Positions 51,772-61,264 are shown, numbered from the stretch's first letter. The stretch is 64,000 nucleotides of DNA from Pyxidicoccus trucidator (GCF_010894435.1 NZ_JAAIXZ010000003.1:124001-188000); one strand, 5' to 3'. The notes: generated from the letters alone by a model not told the origin. Translations and numbers: made by a program.

Positions 51772-52998
51772 GTGAGCTTCCGGGTCGATGTGTGGGAGGG
51801 AGCGCGCATCGCGCTGTTCTCACTCCGTTCCAACCGCCTGCGGACCGTGCTGACGACGGTGGGCATCGGCGTGGGGGTGTGCACCCTGCTGGCCATCGTC
51901 GGCATCATCCAGGGCATCAACCGCTCCTTCGAGGAGCAGCTCTCCGAGATTGGCGCCAACACCATCCAGGTCTCCAAGTTCCCATGGACGATGCGGGGGG
52001 ACTGGTGGGAGTACCGCAACCGCAAGGACCTGTCCGCGGACCTGGTGGGGCCCATCCTCAAGTCGTCCGAGCACGTGCTGGCCGTCGCCCCCATCTACTT
52101 CGAGCGCGTGGAAGGCCGCTTCCTGGACCGGAAGATGGCCGCGGTGACGATTGTCGGCACTACGCCGGACTACGCCACCGTGTCCTCCTTCGTCGTCGAC
52201 AGCGGGCGCTTCCTCACGGACTCGGACGTGGACCAGCGTGCGTCGGTGGTCGTCATCGGCGCGGAGCTGGTGCGCTCGCTCTTCCCCGGCATCAACCCGC
52301 TGGGGCACCGCATCCTCCTGGAGGGCCGGCCCTACCGCGTGGTGGGGACGCTCGAGCCCAAGGGCACCATCCTCGGAGAGAACCAGGACGTCGTGGTGAT
52401 GGTGCCCTACCGCACCTTCCTGTCGCACTTCGGCAAGCGGCGCTCGCCCAACATCGCGGTGGCGGTGGACTCGCCGGAGAACGTCCTCAAGGTGCAGGAC
52501 GCGATGACGCCCGTGCTGCGCCGGGAGCGGAACACGCCGCCGGGAATCCCGGACGACTTCGCCATCAACCGCCCCGAGCAGCTCGCCAACATGTACGCCC
52601 AGCTCACCGGGGCGCTCTACGGCGCGGCCACGGGCGTAGGCTTCATCACCCTGCTGGTGGGCGGCATCGGCATCATGAACATCATGCTGGTGTCGGTGCG
52701 CGAGCGGACGCGCGAGATTGGCGTGCGGCGGGCGCTGGGAGCGAAGAAGCGCACCATCATCATCCAGTTCCTCATGGAGGCCTCCAGCGTGTCCGCGCTG
52801 GGCGGCACCATGGGCACGCTGGCGGGGTTGGGGCTGGCGCGCACGGTGTCGCTGGTAACACCGCTGGCGGCGGCGGTGGAGCCGCTGACGGTGGTGTTCG
52901 GCGTGGGCTTCGCGGCCATGGTGGGGCTGCTGTTCGGCATCTGGCCGGCGGCGCGTGCGGCGAACCTGGACCCGGTGGAAGCCCTCCGCCATGAGTGA
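51772..52998 (+). CDS. MacB-like ABC transporter permease (first of a pair)
   Basis: A 408-residue membrane protein: one N-terminal span (LRTVLTTVGIGVGVCTLLAIV), a large periplasmic MacB domain (about 50-275) and three C-terminal FtsX spans. The coupling motif between them is ERTREIGVRRALGAKKRTII. Starts at GTG 51772. MacB-type permeases drive export or mechanotransmission with an ATPase; none is found beside this pair. The next gene encodes a related permease 15 bp downstream. Confidence 0.9.
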   Translation: MSFRVDVWEGARIALFSLRSNRLRTVLTTVGIGVGVCTLLAIVGIIQGINRSFEEQLSEIGANTIQVSKFPWTMRGDWWEYRNRKDLSADLVGPILKSSEHVLAVAPIYFERVEGRFLDRKMAAVTIVGTTPDYATVSSFVVDSGRFLTDSDVDQRASVVVIGAELVRSLFPGINPLGHRILLEGRPYRVVGTLEPKGTILGENQDVVVMVPYRTFLSHFGKRRSPNIAVAVDSPENVLKVQDAMTPVLRRERNTPPGIPDDFAINRPEQLANMYAQLTGALYGAATGVGFITLLVGGIGIMNIMLVSVRERTREIGVRRALGAKKRTIIIQFLMEASSVSALGGTMGTLAGLGLARTVSLVTPLAAAVEPLTVVFGVGFAAMVGLLFGIWPAARAANLDPVEALRHE

Positions 52999-53013
52999 CG
53001 GGAGCGTCCAGCG

Positions 53014-54234
53014 ATGATGGCACTGTGGGACACCCTGCGGCTGGCGTTCGGGACGTTCATCTCCAACCCGCTGCGCTCCTTCCTGACGTTGCTGGGCATC
53101 GTCATCGGCGCCACCACGGTGGTGTCGATGATGGGGCTCATCCAGGGGCTGCGGAACCAGGTCAACGAGAGCCTGTCCGAGCTGGGCACCAACTGCTTCC
53201 AGGTGCAGCGGCTGCCCTTCGGCGGCGAGCTGTCGCTGGCGGAGCTGTCGCGGCGGCCCCGGCTGAACGAGGGTGACTTGGAGGCCATCCGCGAGCAGCC
53301 GTCGGTGCTGACGGCGGCGGCGGAGGACTCCAAGGGTGGCTTCAAGGTGTCCACGTCCCTGCGCGAGTCGCGGCCCAACGTGTCCATCTGGGCGGGCACG
53401 CCGGAGTACTTCCAGACGAACTCGGTGCAGGTGCAGGAGGGGCGGGCCTTCACGGATACGGAGTACCTGGACGGGCGGCGTGTGGTGGTGATTGGCCTGG
53501 ACCTGGCGGACACGCTCTTCCCGGGGTTGGACCCGCTGGGGCAGACGCTTCGCATCCAGGGCCGGAGCTTCCAGGTGGTGGGCACGCTCAAGCGCAAGGG
53601 CGGCTTCCTGGGCGGAGGCAGCCAGGACAACCAGGTGATGATGCCGCTGTCGGTGTTCCGCCAGCTGTTCGGCGTGAGGGACTACCGGGTGAGCATCCAG
53701 GCGCGCACGTCGGAGCTGGTGCCGCGGGCGCAGGACGAGGTGACGCTGCTGATGCGGCGGCGGCACGCGCTGAAGCCGATGGAGCCGGACGACTTCTTCG
53801 TGTTCTCCAACGAGAGCGCCGCGGAGACGTTCAACAAAATCTCCCAGGTCATCTCCGTGGCCAGCTTCGGGGTGTGCCTGCTGTCGCTGCTGGTGGGCGG
53901 CATCGGCATCCTGAACATCATGCTGGTGGCCGTGACGGAGCGGACGCGGGAGATTGGCATCCGCAAGGCGCTGGGCGCGAAGAAGCGCCGCATCCTGGCG
54001 CAGTTCGCCACCGAGGCGGTGGTGCTGTCGCTGACGGGTGGCGTGCTGGGCGTGGCCCTGGGCGTGGCCCTGGCGCACCTGGCGCGGTGGGTGATGGGGC
54101 TGCCCACGGAGGTGCCCGCGTGGGCGGTGGGCCTGTCGCTGGCGATGAGCTGCGGCGTGGGGCTGGCCTTCGGCATCTACCCCGCTGCGCGCGCGGCGAA
54201 GCTGGACCCGGTGGAGGCGATGCGCACGGAGTGA
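53014..54234 (+). CDS. MacB-like ABC transporter permease (second of a pair)
   Basis: A 406-residue permease of the same build: N-terminal span (LRSFLTLLGIVIGATTVVSMM), periplasmic domain, then FtsX-type spans, with the coupling motif ERTREIGIRKALGAKKRRI. It is about 40% alike by eye to the first permease and likely forms a heterodimer with it. The ATPase must come from elsewhere in the genome. The periplasmic domains differ, which fits a heteromeric channel rather than a simple duplication. Confidence 0.9.
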   Translation: MMALWDTLRLAFGTFISNPLRSFLTLLGIVIGATTVVSMMGLIQGLRNQVNESLSELGTNCFQVQRLPFGGELSLAELSRRPRLNEGDLEAIREQPSVLTAAAEDSKGGFKVSTSLRESRPNVSIWAGTPEYFQTNSVQVQEGRAFTDTEYLDGRRVVVIGLDLADTLFPGLDPLGQTLRIQGRSFQVVGTLKRKGGFLGGGSQDNQVMMPLSVFRQLFGVRDYRVSIQARTSELVPRAQDEVTLLMRRRHALKPMEPDDFFVFSNESAAETFNKISQVISVASFGVCLLSLLVGGIGILNIMLVAVTERTREIGIRKALGAKKRRILAQFATEAVVLSLTGGVLGVALGVALAHLARWVMGLPTEVPAWAVGLSLAMSCGVGLAFGIYPAARAAKLDPVEAMRTE

Positions 54235-54242
54235 GCGCCGCT

Positions 54243-54274
54243 GAGGCCCCCTCCGCGCGAGCGGAAGAGGCCTC
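54243..54274. terminator. stem-loop between convergent genes, probable terminator
   Basis: GAGGCC (54243-54248) pairs with GGCCTC (54269-54274), with an inner TCCGC/GCGGA stem (54252-54256 and 54261-54265) around CGCG-type loop bases. It lies just after the permease stop at 54234 and before the small minus-strand gene end at 54301, so it may stop both. Confidence 0.55.
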
Positions 54275-54300
54275 GGTGCTTCAGCGTCCGGACGGGGCGC

Positions 54301-54468
54301 TTACGGACACGGCGGCGTGCAGATGCGCTCGCCGGTGATGGGGTGCTTGTAGCAGGTCACCGTGCACTCGGCGGACGCGGTGGCGGGAGCCATGGCAACG
54401 CCCAGTCCGAACATGGCGGCGGCGGCGGTGAGGGCGACGGCGATACGGAGGTTCTTCCGAGCAGACAT
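54301..54468 (-). CDS. 55-residue secreted peptide with four cysteines
   Basis: A short exported protein. ATG at 54466-54468 follows GGAG. The signal peptide (about MSARKNLRIAVALTAAAAMF to ATASA) leaves a 22-residue mature peptide ECTVTC, YKHPITGERICTPPCP with four Cys, likely two disulfides. It resembles the small Cys-containing secreted peptides of myxobacteria, but I know no function. It stands alone on its strand after the terminator-like hairpin. Confidence 0.6.
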   Translation of the reverse strand: MSARKNLRIAVALTAAAAMFGLGVAMAPATASAECTVTCYKHPITGERICTPPCP

Positions 54469-54579
54469 GCGTGGCTCCAGAGATGGGGGGTCCGTACTGC
54501 GGCTCGCAGCCTGAAGCTGGTGCCGCCTGATGGCAACAGCCGCCGCGTCGAGCTTCATTTCGGTGCGCTGGGCTCGTAA

Positions 54580-55425
54580 CTATTGCGTGTGTTCGTCTGG
54601 ACGAGGACCACCGCCGGCCCACTGGTAGCCCACTGTCGCTCCCGCTCCGATGAAGCCGAGACCGATGAGCTGACGCACGGACTTGAGGCGGGCGCTCGGG
54701 CCGGCCAGCTTCATCATCACTCCGTGTGCGGCCACGCCGAGCAGCGCGCCCACCGCGGCGCCTCCGAGCGCTCCGAGGTACGCATTCCCGCGGTCCTTGC
54801 TCCCGCCGAAGGCCAGCTCTCCCAGGCCCCACGTGCCGAGCGCCGCCAGCGGTGGGGTCAGCACGAGGCCCCCGCCGAACGCCACCACCTCCAGCTCCGT
54901 CCAGCGCCCGCCGTTGGGCGTCGCTGGGCGGAAGAAGAGGAGCCGCGCGGGCATGGAGCCCAGGAGCATGCCCGCCGCCGTCTCCGAGGCGGTGGAGGTC
55001 AGGCGCGTGTCACCGCCCACGCGGCTCGCGGCCCAGACGCCTCCGAGCGGGAGCAGCGTCAGCCCGCCATGCGCCACCCAGGCCTCGGGGCTGAGCGGCA
55101 GGTCCTCTCCGTTGGACTGCACGGGCACGCCGCTCATCCCCGGCAGCCGCGTGCCGCCTCTTCCCGAGGACGGGGGCTCCGGAGTCGTGCTCGAGGCCCC
55201 GGTCGCGGGGGATGGCTCATGTGCTGGAGCGTCAGTGCCGCGTGCCTCGTCCGTGACGGGCTCCGGAGTCATGGCCGTATCCGAAGGAGACTCCTGCTCC
55301 TGGAGACGCAGCGCCTGTCCCCGTCGCAGCGGCGCGTCGGAGGCCGCGTGGGCCACGGGCGCCAGCAGGCACCCGAGCAGCAGCAGGGACACGGCAGTGG
55401 AGGCTCTCGGTGGAGACTGGGACAT
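54580..55425 (-). CDS. exported/membrane protein of unknown function with glycine-rich spans
   Basis: A 281-residue protein. A signal peptide (VSLLLLGCLLAPVAHAA) precedes a low-complexity Pro/Glu/Thr stretch to about residue 90. The C-terminal half has several Gly-rich hydrophobic segments (LGALGGAAVGALLGVAAHGV, LIGLGFIGAGATVGYQWAGG) that could be membrane helices. ATG 55425 begins the signal peptide; the frame is open for 38 codons upstream without one. No family recognised. Confidence 0.65.
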   Translation of the reverse strand: MSQSPPRASTAVSLLLLGCLLAPVAHAASDAPLRRGQALRLQEQESPSDTAMTPEPVTDEARGTDAPAHEPSPATGASSTTPEPPSSGRGGTRLPGMSGVPVQSNGEDLPLSPEAWVAHGGLTLLPLGGVWAASRVGGDTRLTSTASETAAGMLLGSMPARLLFFRPATPNGGRWTELEVVAFGGGLVLTPPLAALGTWGLGELAFGGSKDRGNAYLGALGGAAVGALLGVAAHGVMMKLAGPSARLKSVRQLIGLGFIGAGATVGYQWAGGGPRPDEHTQ

Positions 55426-55634
55426 GGGCACACAGGGCCACCCGTCCTCCGGCCTGGAGCGCGGTGGCGGGGAAGGGTGTGCATCCGCCTCGCGTGCTTC
55501 CACCCCTCCACGGGCGCGCGCCCTCCAGCACACAGTCACGAGGGGTTGGGATGTTCGCGGCTGGACGCTCTCACCCGACCTCGGAGTGATGGAGGGCAGG
55601 TGCGCGCCGGACGGTGCGCCACTAACTTCCGGGA

Positions 55635-56882
55635 GTGAAGCTGGTCTGGCTCGTGCTTGGCGCGCTGCTCGTCGCCGGGTGCCCGTATCCCAACCACCGG
55701 CATGACCTGCGCCTGCGCGCGCTGCCCGAGGGCGGCGCCGAGGCGCGCTCGCTCGCGTTCTACCAGTCGCTCGGCGTGGAGCTGGCCCCCGGGCACCGCG
55801 TGGAGCTGGTGGAGAACGGCCACATCTTCGACGCCATCGAGCAGGAGGCGCGCGCCGCCCGCTCCAGCATCCACATCGCCAGCTACATCTGGCGCCCGGG
55901 CGAGCCGTCGGACCGGCTGGTGCGCGCCCTCCAGCAGCGCCAGCCCGGCGTCGCCTGCCGCGTGCTCGTGGACCCGCTGGGCAGCGTCAACTTCGAGTCC
56001 GTGTCGCCGGCTCTCGCGGAGGCCGGCTGCGAGGTGCGCATCTTCCGTCCCATCCAGGGCGCCATGTCCTCGTTCGACGCAGACCGCATGAAGGGGCGCA
56101 TGCACCGCAAGCTGGTGGTGCGCGACGGCGAGGTGGGACTCACCGGCGGGTGGGGCATCTGGAAGAGCTGGCTCGGCAACGCGGACGGGCCGGACTCGTG
56201 GCGCGACATGAATGTGCGCGTGGAGGGGCCCGCCGCGCGAGAGATGCAGCTGGCCTTCGCCCAGAACTGGCAGGAGGCCGGCGGCGACTTCCTCCCCGCC
56301 AGCGACTTCCCACATCCCCAGGCCGTGGGCGAGGCCCGCGCCGGCTTCGTCGCCAGCAGCGACCACCGCTTCCTCTCCGACGGGCGGCGGATGATGCTGC
56401 TCACCATCGCCGCGGCGCGCACGCGGCTCTGGATTGCCAACTCGTACTTCATTCCCTCCGACGCCATCAGCGACATGCTCATCGAGAAGGTGAAGCAGGG
56501 GGTGGACGTGCGGGTGCTGGTGCCCGGGAGGCACCATGACATCGCCCCGGTCCACGCGGCGCAGCGCGCCTCCTACGCGCGGCTGCTCGAAGGGGGCGTG
56601 CGCATCTGGGAGTACGAGCTGTCCATGATGCACGCCAAGACGATGGTCGTGGACGACTCGCTGTCCGTCATCGGCTCCACCAATCTGGACCCGCTGTCGC
56701 TGAGTACGTCTGAAGAGGGCTCGGTGGTGGTGGACGACGCGGAGCTGGCCGCACGGCTCGCGGCGGCCTTCGAGAAGGACCTGGGCCACTCCTACGAAAT
56801 CCACTGGAGCGGGTGGCGCAAGCGGGGGCTGCTCCAGAAGTTGGGCGAGCAGCTTCCCTGGCTCATCGGCAACTTCCTCTGA
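55635..56882 (+). CDS. phospholipase D / cardiolipin synthase-like lipoprotein
   Basis: A 415-residue lipoprotein (GTG start, lipobox LLVAGC with C16). Two HKD motifs are present: H157-x-K159-x4-D164 in HRKLVVRDGEVGLTGG and H333-x-K335-x4-D340 in HAKTMVVDDSLSVIGSTN, each with the trailing Gly/Asn segment. That makes a full PLD active site, as in cardiolipin synthases, which condense two phosphatidylglycerols. A lipid anchor instead of N-terminal membrane spans is unusual for cardiolipin synthase, so a phospholipase role at the outer membrane is also possible. Confidence 0.88.
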   Translation: MKLVWLVLGALLVAGCPYPNHRHDLRLRALPEGGAEARSLAFYQSLGVELAPGHRVELVENGHIFDAIEQEARAARSSIHIASYIWRPGEPSDRLVRALQQRQPGVACRVLVDPLGSVNFESVSPALAEAGCEVRIFRPIQGAMSSFDADRMKGRMHRKLVVRDGEVGLTGGWGIWKSWLGNADGPDSWRDMNVRVEGPAAREMQLAFAQNWQEAGGDFLPASDFPHPQAVGEARAGFVASSDHRFLSDGRRMMLLTIAAARTRLWIANSYFIPSDAISDMLIEKVKQGVDVRVLVPGRHHDIAPVHAAQRASYARLLEGGVRIWEYELSMMHAKTMVVDDSLSVIGSTNLDPLSLSTSEEGSVVVDDAELAARLAAAFEKDLGHSYEIHWSGWRKRGLLQKLGEQLPWLIGNFL

Positions 56883-57011
56883 GGTCTTCGAGCCAGGGCG
56901 GGGTCGTCCAGGCTCGCACCGGACCCGGCGTGAGGGCAGGACGGTGCTCCGGGCGATGTCCACGCTTCATCCGTGCGGCGGGGACCAAGGCCGCGTGTTA
57001 GAGGGCCGGGC

Positions 57012-57539
57012 ATGGACCTGAAGGAAGTCGTGGGGCGGGCCGTCATCCGCGAGGCGCGGCCCGAGGATGACGCGGCCGTGGGCGACCTGCTGGTGGAGGC
57101 GTTCATCACGCAGTACGCGAAGAAGCTGCCGGAGGTCGTCTACACGGAGGAGCGCAAGCGGGAGCTGCGCGACGTGGCCTCGCGCAGGAAGGTGGCCACG
57201 GTGCTGGTGGCGGAGGTGGACGGCGGGGTGTGCGGTACGGTGGCCCTGTTTCCACCGGGAGCGCCGGGCTCGGAGGCGTGGCTGCCGAAGGCGGCGGACC
57301 TGCGCGGGCTGGCCACGGCGGTGCGCTTCCATGGCAGCGGGCTGGCCCGGCCGCTGCTCGACGCGGCCGAGGCCCTGGCGCGGCGCTGGGACGTGGACGC
57401 GGTGTGCCTCCACGTGCGCAGGGGCGCGGAGGGCGTCGCGCGCATGTACATGAACCGCGGCTTCGTGCGGGAGCCGGCGGGGGACATGGCGCTGCCCACG
57501 GTGTACCTCGAAGCGTACGTGATGCGCCTCAAGGGCTGA
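57012..57539 (+). CDS. GNAT-family N-acetyltransferase
   Basis: A 175-residue GNAT protein. IREARPEDDAAVGDLLVEAF opens the fold; the acetyl-CoA loop is weak (VRFHGSGLARPLLDAA), so cofactor binding should be checked. VDAVCLHVRRGAEGVARMYMNRGF is the usual C-terminal strand and helix. ATG 57012 begins the domain directly. The substrate is unknown. It converges on the PD40 lipoprotein gene. Confidence 0.82.
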   Translation: MDLKEVVGRAVIREARPEDDAAVGDLLVEAFITQYAKKLPEVVYTEERKRELRDVASRRKVATVLVAEVDGGVCGTVALFPPGAPGSEAWLPKAADLRGLATAVRFHGSGLARPLLDAAEALARRWDVDAVCLHVRRGAEGVARMYMNRGFVREPAGDMALPTVYLEAYVMRLKG

Positions 57540-57571
57540 GGCCGCGTCCGTGAGGCGCGGCCCGTCGGGAA

Positions 57572-58597
57572 TCACAGGCCCAGCGCGCTCATCGGCACCC
57601 GGTAGATGTCGCCCGTGCCGTTGCCGATGCCCTGGAGGGCACCGTCGTTCCTGGGGGCGTCGAACCGCGCTCCCAGGGCTCCGGTGAACGGCCGGGTGCT
57701 GCTGAAGTACAGCCACTCCCCATCCGGCGAGACGCTCTGGTTGTAGTCGCTGGCCTGGGTGCTGATGCCATTCCCGAGCAGGCGTGCCTTCTCCCAGCCT
57801 CCGTCCGGGAGCCTGCGGCTGAGGTAGAGGTCATAGCCGCCGAGGCCATCCGCGCGACGCAGGGCGCTGAAGAGGAGGTAGCGCTCGTCCGGGGCAATCC
57901 AGGGTTCGACTTCGGCGGAGGGTGTGTTGATGGCGTCGCCCAGGTTCTCGGGAGGTTGATACACGCCGCCCACGAGTCGGGAGACCCAGAGGTCACTGCC
58001 GCCACGAGTCCCGGGGCGTTCGGCCCCGAAGTACAGGTTGCCGTTGGCGGCGACGGCGGGAGACCACTCGTCGAGGTTCGCATCGTTCACCGGCGCGGGG
58101 AGGCGCGTGGCCTCGCCCCACTCTCCGTCGGTCTGCAGCGCCGCCATCCAGATGTCGTGCGTCGCCCGTTGGGCAGCCTCTCCAGGATGGGGGCGGTTGG
58201 AGATGAAGAACACGGTCCGCCCATCCGGCGAGATGTGCGGGTCGGCATTGCTCCACTTCGTTGCGAAGCGTGGCTTCACGGGCGGGGACCAGTGCCCGTC
58301 GTCACCGAGCCGTGTCTCGAAGATTTCGTAGTGCTCGAAGCGGTCGTCCGCGCGGCCGAAGAGCACGCGCTGCTGGTTCGGGGAGAACGCCATGAAGAAG
58401 TCCCAGGCGCCGGTGGTGAAGAGGCCGGCCCCGTAGAGCTCGGGAGCCTGCGCTCCTCGGGTGGGCGCGGTCTGGCTGGAGGGTGCGCGGCACCCGGTCA
58501 GCAGGGCGCTCAGGAGGAGCACGGTGAGCAGCGAGCGCGTTCCTCGGAAGCGCGGTGGGAGTTCGAGGGTGCGGGGAGCCTGCTTCAGTTCGAGCAT
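57572..58597 (-). CDS. PD40/TolB-like propeller lipoprotein
   Basis: A 341-residue lipoprotein. Lipobox LLSALLTGCRA, then WD40-like PD40 repeats throughout (ADPHISPDGRTVFFISNRP, DEWSPAVAANGNLYFGAERP, VSPDGEWLYFSSTRP), as in the periplasmic propeller lipoproteins that contact OmpA/Pal-like partners. The start is uncertain: ATG 58597 or ATG 58615, both without a strong ribosome site. It is divergent from the AraC regulator that starts at 58622 with almost no gap. Confidence 0.82.
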   Translation of the reverse strand: MLELKQAPRTLELPPRFRGTRSLLTVLLLSALLTGCRAPSSQTAPTRGAQAPELYGAGLFTTGAWDFFMAFSPNQQRVLFGRADDRFEHYEIFETRLGDDGHWSPPVKPRFATKWSNADPHISPDGRTVFFISNRPHPGEAAQRATHDIWMAALQTDGEWGEATRLPAPVNDANLDEWSPAVAANGNLYFGAERPGTRGGSDLWVSRLVGGVYQPPENLGDAINTPSAEVEPWIAPDERYLLFSALRRADGLGGYDLYLSRRLPDGGWEKARLLGNGISTQASDYNQSVSPDGEWLYFSSTRPFTGALGARFDAPRNDGALQGIGNGTGDIYRVPMSALGL

Positions 58598-58621
58598 GCG
58601 TCGATGCAGTAGCATCGCGGT

Positions 58622-59524
58622 GTGGCGCGAAACTTTGGGAATGTTGCGGCAGCCGTGGCACCGGGTCCGGGCTCCTTCCCCGTGAGGCCGTGTGGCCTGC
58701 ATGTGCTCGGGCATGGCGAGACGTTCCGCGCCTGGGACTGTGTCTGCCAGCAGGGCACGTGCAGTCCCGTCTCCGAAGGTGAGCACTCGCGCGTCCACAT
58801 CAGCGTGATGCTGGCGGGGACTTTTCACGCCCGGTCGGAGCAGGGTGAGGTGCTCGTGAGCCCGGGGGCCCTGCTGCTCGGCAACGCCCTGGGCGCGTAC
58901 GCGTACCGCCATGTCGATGAGGGTGGGGACCGCTCCGTCGTCTTCGACTACGCGGAGGCCTTCCTCGACGACGTGAGCCGCTCCCTGGGGCGCCGGCTCC
59001 ATGAGAGGCGAGCCTTTGGCAGTGCGTGCATTCCGGCCTCGGCGGCCTCGGCGGATGCGGTGGTCCTCGCGCACCAGGCCATGCGCACCGGCGAGCCGGA
59101 GACCGTGAAGGAGGCCGCGCTGACGGTGGCGGCGGTGGCGCTGACGGCGGACCCGGGCGGTGCCAGCGCGGTGAAGGCGCCCACGTCAGGGCAGGCGCAC
59201 CGCGTCGCCAGGACGCTGCGGTATGTCGAAGCGCACAGCGCCGGGGACTGCTCCCTCGACACGCTGGCCGCGCACGCGGGCCTGAGCAGCTTCCACTACC
59301 TGCGCGTCTTCCGGGTGATGACGGGACAGACTCCGCGTCAGTTCGTCATCGCCACCCGGCTGCGCGCGGCCGCGACGCTGCTGCGCGCGACCCGCATGCC
59401 CATCACCGAGGTCGCGATGGAGGCGGGTTTCGGGGACCTGGCTCACTTCACGACGAGCTTCACGCGGGCGTTCGGTGTCTCATCGCGCGCGTATCGCAAG
59501 CGGCACGGGCCCTCAGCCGTGTGA
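58622..59524 (+). CDS. AraC-family transcriptional regulator
   Basis: A 300-residue regulator. The N-terminal half is a cupin-like sensor (VHISVMLAGTFHARSEQGEV); the C-terminal AraC domain has two helix-turn-helices: CSLDTLAAHAGLSSFHYLRVF, then MPITEVAMEAGFGDLAHFTTSFTR-type. GTG 58622 is the first in-frame start; no clear ribosome site. Divergent from the PD40 lipoprotein gene, which it may control. Confidence 0.88.
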   Translation: MARNFGNVAAAVAPGPGSFPVRPCGLHVLGHGETFRAWDCVCQQGTCSPVSEGEHSRVHISVMLAGTFHARSEQGEVLVSPGALLLGNALGAYAYRHVDEGGDRSVVFDYAEAFLDDVSRSLGRRLHERRAFGSACIPASAASADAVVLAHQAMRTGEPETVKEAALTVAAVALTADPGGASAVKAPTSGQAHRVARTLRYVEAHSAGDCSLDTLAAHAGLSSFHYLRVFRVMTGQTPRQFVIATRLRAAATLLRATRMPITEVAMEAGFGDLAHFTTSFTRAFGVSSRAYRKRHGPSAV

Positions 59525-59602
59525 GTCGGTGTCGAGCCTGGCCTCCAGCGCGCGCACCGCCGCGTCGGACACCTCGGCGCTTCCCCCGCCCGCGCCCTTC
59601 CC

Positions 59603-61264
59603 TCAGCCGCGCAGGGGCAGGACGAAGGCGAGCTGGAAGCGGGTGCCGGCATGCTCCGGCCGGACGGTGGCGCTGACGTGGACGCCCTTGCCGTTGTCGG
59701 TGGAGACGAGCTCCGCGCGGACCTGGCCGTTGTCGGTGGCGCCCCGGAAGAGGAACACCTCGGCGGCCTGCGAGAAGATGGAGGAGACGTCTTCGTTGCC
59801 GGAGCCGGGCGGGAGCTGATCTCGCACCCAGGTGGCGAAGCGGACGATGCGGCCGGTGAGCAGCTGCGCGGGCAGCGGCACAGCGTAGCCTCCGCCGAAC
59901 ACCGTGGGCGCGGCGGCCAGCAGCACCGCGTCCGCGTTGCGCCCGCTGCCGAGCCCGAGGATGCCCCGCAACTCCAGGCGCGACTGCGCGCGGATGGGGA
60001 GGAACAGCTCGGTGGGAATGCCCAGGCCTTTGTCGCGGCCCGAGGGCAGCTCCCAGGTGGACGGCGCGCGCAGGCCGCCGGGCTGGCCCATGATGCGCGC
60101 GAAGGCCGTGGTGTCGCGGAAGCTGGCCGCGAGCATCGCCGCCACCGCGAGCGCGGGGCTGGTGAAGGCCGTGCGCTTCGCCACGCCGCGGCCCTCGCTG
60201 ATGACCACCGCGCGGTTGAGGACGGCGCACAGCCAGCGCGAGGACTCGTCCTGGCGCAGCTCCGTCCAGGCCTCGGAGACGCTCTCGCGCTCCTCTTCCA
60301 GGGCCACGGACAGCTCGCCCGGAGCCACGCCCAGGAGAGTCGGAGACACGGCGGCCACCACGGGCACCTGCGCGCGCTCACCGAGCGCCGCGAGCTTCCC
60401 GAGCAGGCCGACGTCATCGCTCGCCTCCACGACGAAGGCGGCATCGGGACGCTCGAACGGCTCGGCCGCGAGCGCGTCCTGGAGCGACTCCAGGAGGGCG
60501 GGACGGGCCACGTCGAGCACCTCCACGGCGAGGCCCGAGGACTTGGGGCACTGGTCCAGCAGCCACTTCAGGCCGCGCCACGCGGACTCGAGGCGGGCGA
60601 CGGGCTCGGAGGCGAGGATGTCCTTCGCGGTGAGGAGCATGGCCTCCTCGACGAGGTCCCGGGCCGTCTTGCGCGAGGTGGAGGGCGAAGCCGGCGCGGA
60701 GGACGTGGAGGCGGGGGCCTTCGGGTTGACGGCGCGCAGGAAGGCGTCCACGACGCGCGAGGCCGCCGCGGGGGAGCCCGCGTCGGCGCGGTTGAGCATC
60801 GCCTCCACCAGCTCCTCTCCGGACGTCTCGGGAGGCGGCGGCACGGTGGGGAGGGGCGTCACGGTGGCGCGGAGGGCCTCGGCGACGGCGTCGGGGAGGC
60901 GGCCGGGGCCGGTGATGGTGGCGACGCGGGTGGCGGCCTCTTCAGCGGAGAGCGGACGCAGCGGGTCGCCGCCGGACAGCTCGCCGTGGAGCGCGTGGAG
61001 GGCGCGCAGCTCCGGGACGGTGGAGACGAGGTCGGCGAGGCCGAAGGAGCGGAGCCGGTCGAAGGACAGCTCGAAGGTGCGGGTGTCACCGGCGCCGAGC
61101 CGGTCGGCCACGGTGATGCGCAGGCCGGTGGCGGCGCGCGCGAGCTCGGTGCCGAAGGACTCGGGGGTGAGGTGGAAGCGCCGGCCGGAGGGAGCGGGGG
61201 AGAAGGCTCCCGCCACCAGCCACCGCACGCGCGCACCCTCTGCACTGCTTCCGCTCTGACTCAT
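59603..61264 (-). CDS. type VI secretion sheath-like protein, TssB- and TssC-like parts in one chain
   Basis: A 553-residue protein. The N-terminal third has a TssB-like stretch (FELSFDRLRSFGLADLVSTV, PELRALHALHGELSGGDP). After an Ala/Pro/Ser-rich linker, the TssC-like part starts with RDLVEEAMLLTAKDILASEP, then VARLESAWRGLKWLLDQC, the sheath large-subunit motif, and ends in a beta-rich tail with TWVRDQLPPGSG. Standard TssB (about 165 aa) and TssC (about 490 aa) are separate genes, so this is a fused or sheath-related accessory version. It is opposite vgrG across a 235-bp gap. It may act in a T6SS or a related contractile system. Confidence 0.75.
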   Translation of the reverse strand: MSQSGSSAEGARVRWLVAGAFSPAPSGRRFHLTPESFGTELARAATGLRITVADRLGAGDTRTFELSFDRLRSFGLADLVSTVPELRALHALHGELSGGDPLRPLSAEEAATRVATITGPGRLPDAVAEALRATVTPLPTVPPPPETSGEELVEAMLNRADAGSPAAASRVVDAFLRAVNPKAPASTSSAPASPSTSRKTARDLVEEAMLLTAKDILASEPVARLESAWRGLKWLLDQCPKSSGLAVEVLDVARPALLESLQDALAAEPFERPDAAFVVEASDDVGLLGKLAALGERAQVPVVAAVSPTLLGVAPGELSVALEEERESVSEAWTELRQDESSRWLCAVLNRAVVISEGRGVAKRTAFTSPALAVAAMLAASFRDTTAFARIMGQPGGLRAPSTWELPSGRDKGLGIPTELFLPIRAQSRLELRGILGLGSGRNADAVLLAAAPTVFGGGYAVPLPAQLLTGRIVRFATWVRDQLPPGSGNEDVSSIFSQAAEVFLFRGATDNGQVRAELVSTDNGKGVHVSATVRPEHAGTRFQLAFVLPLRG

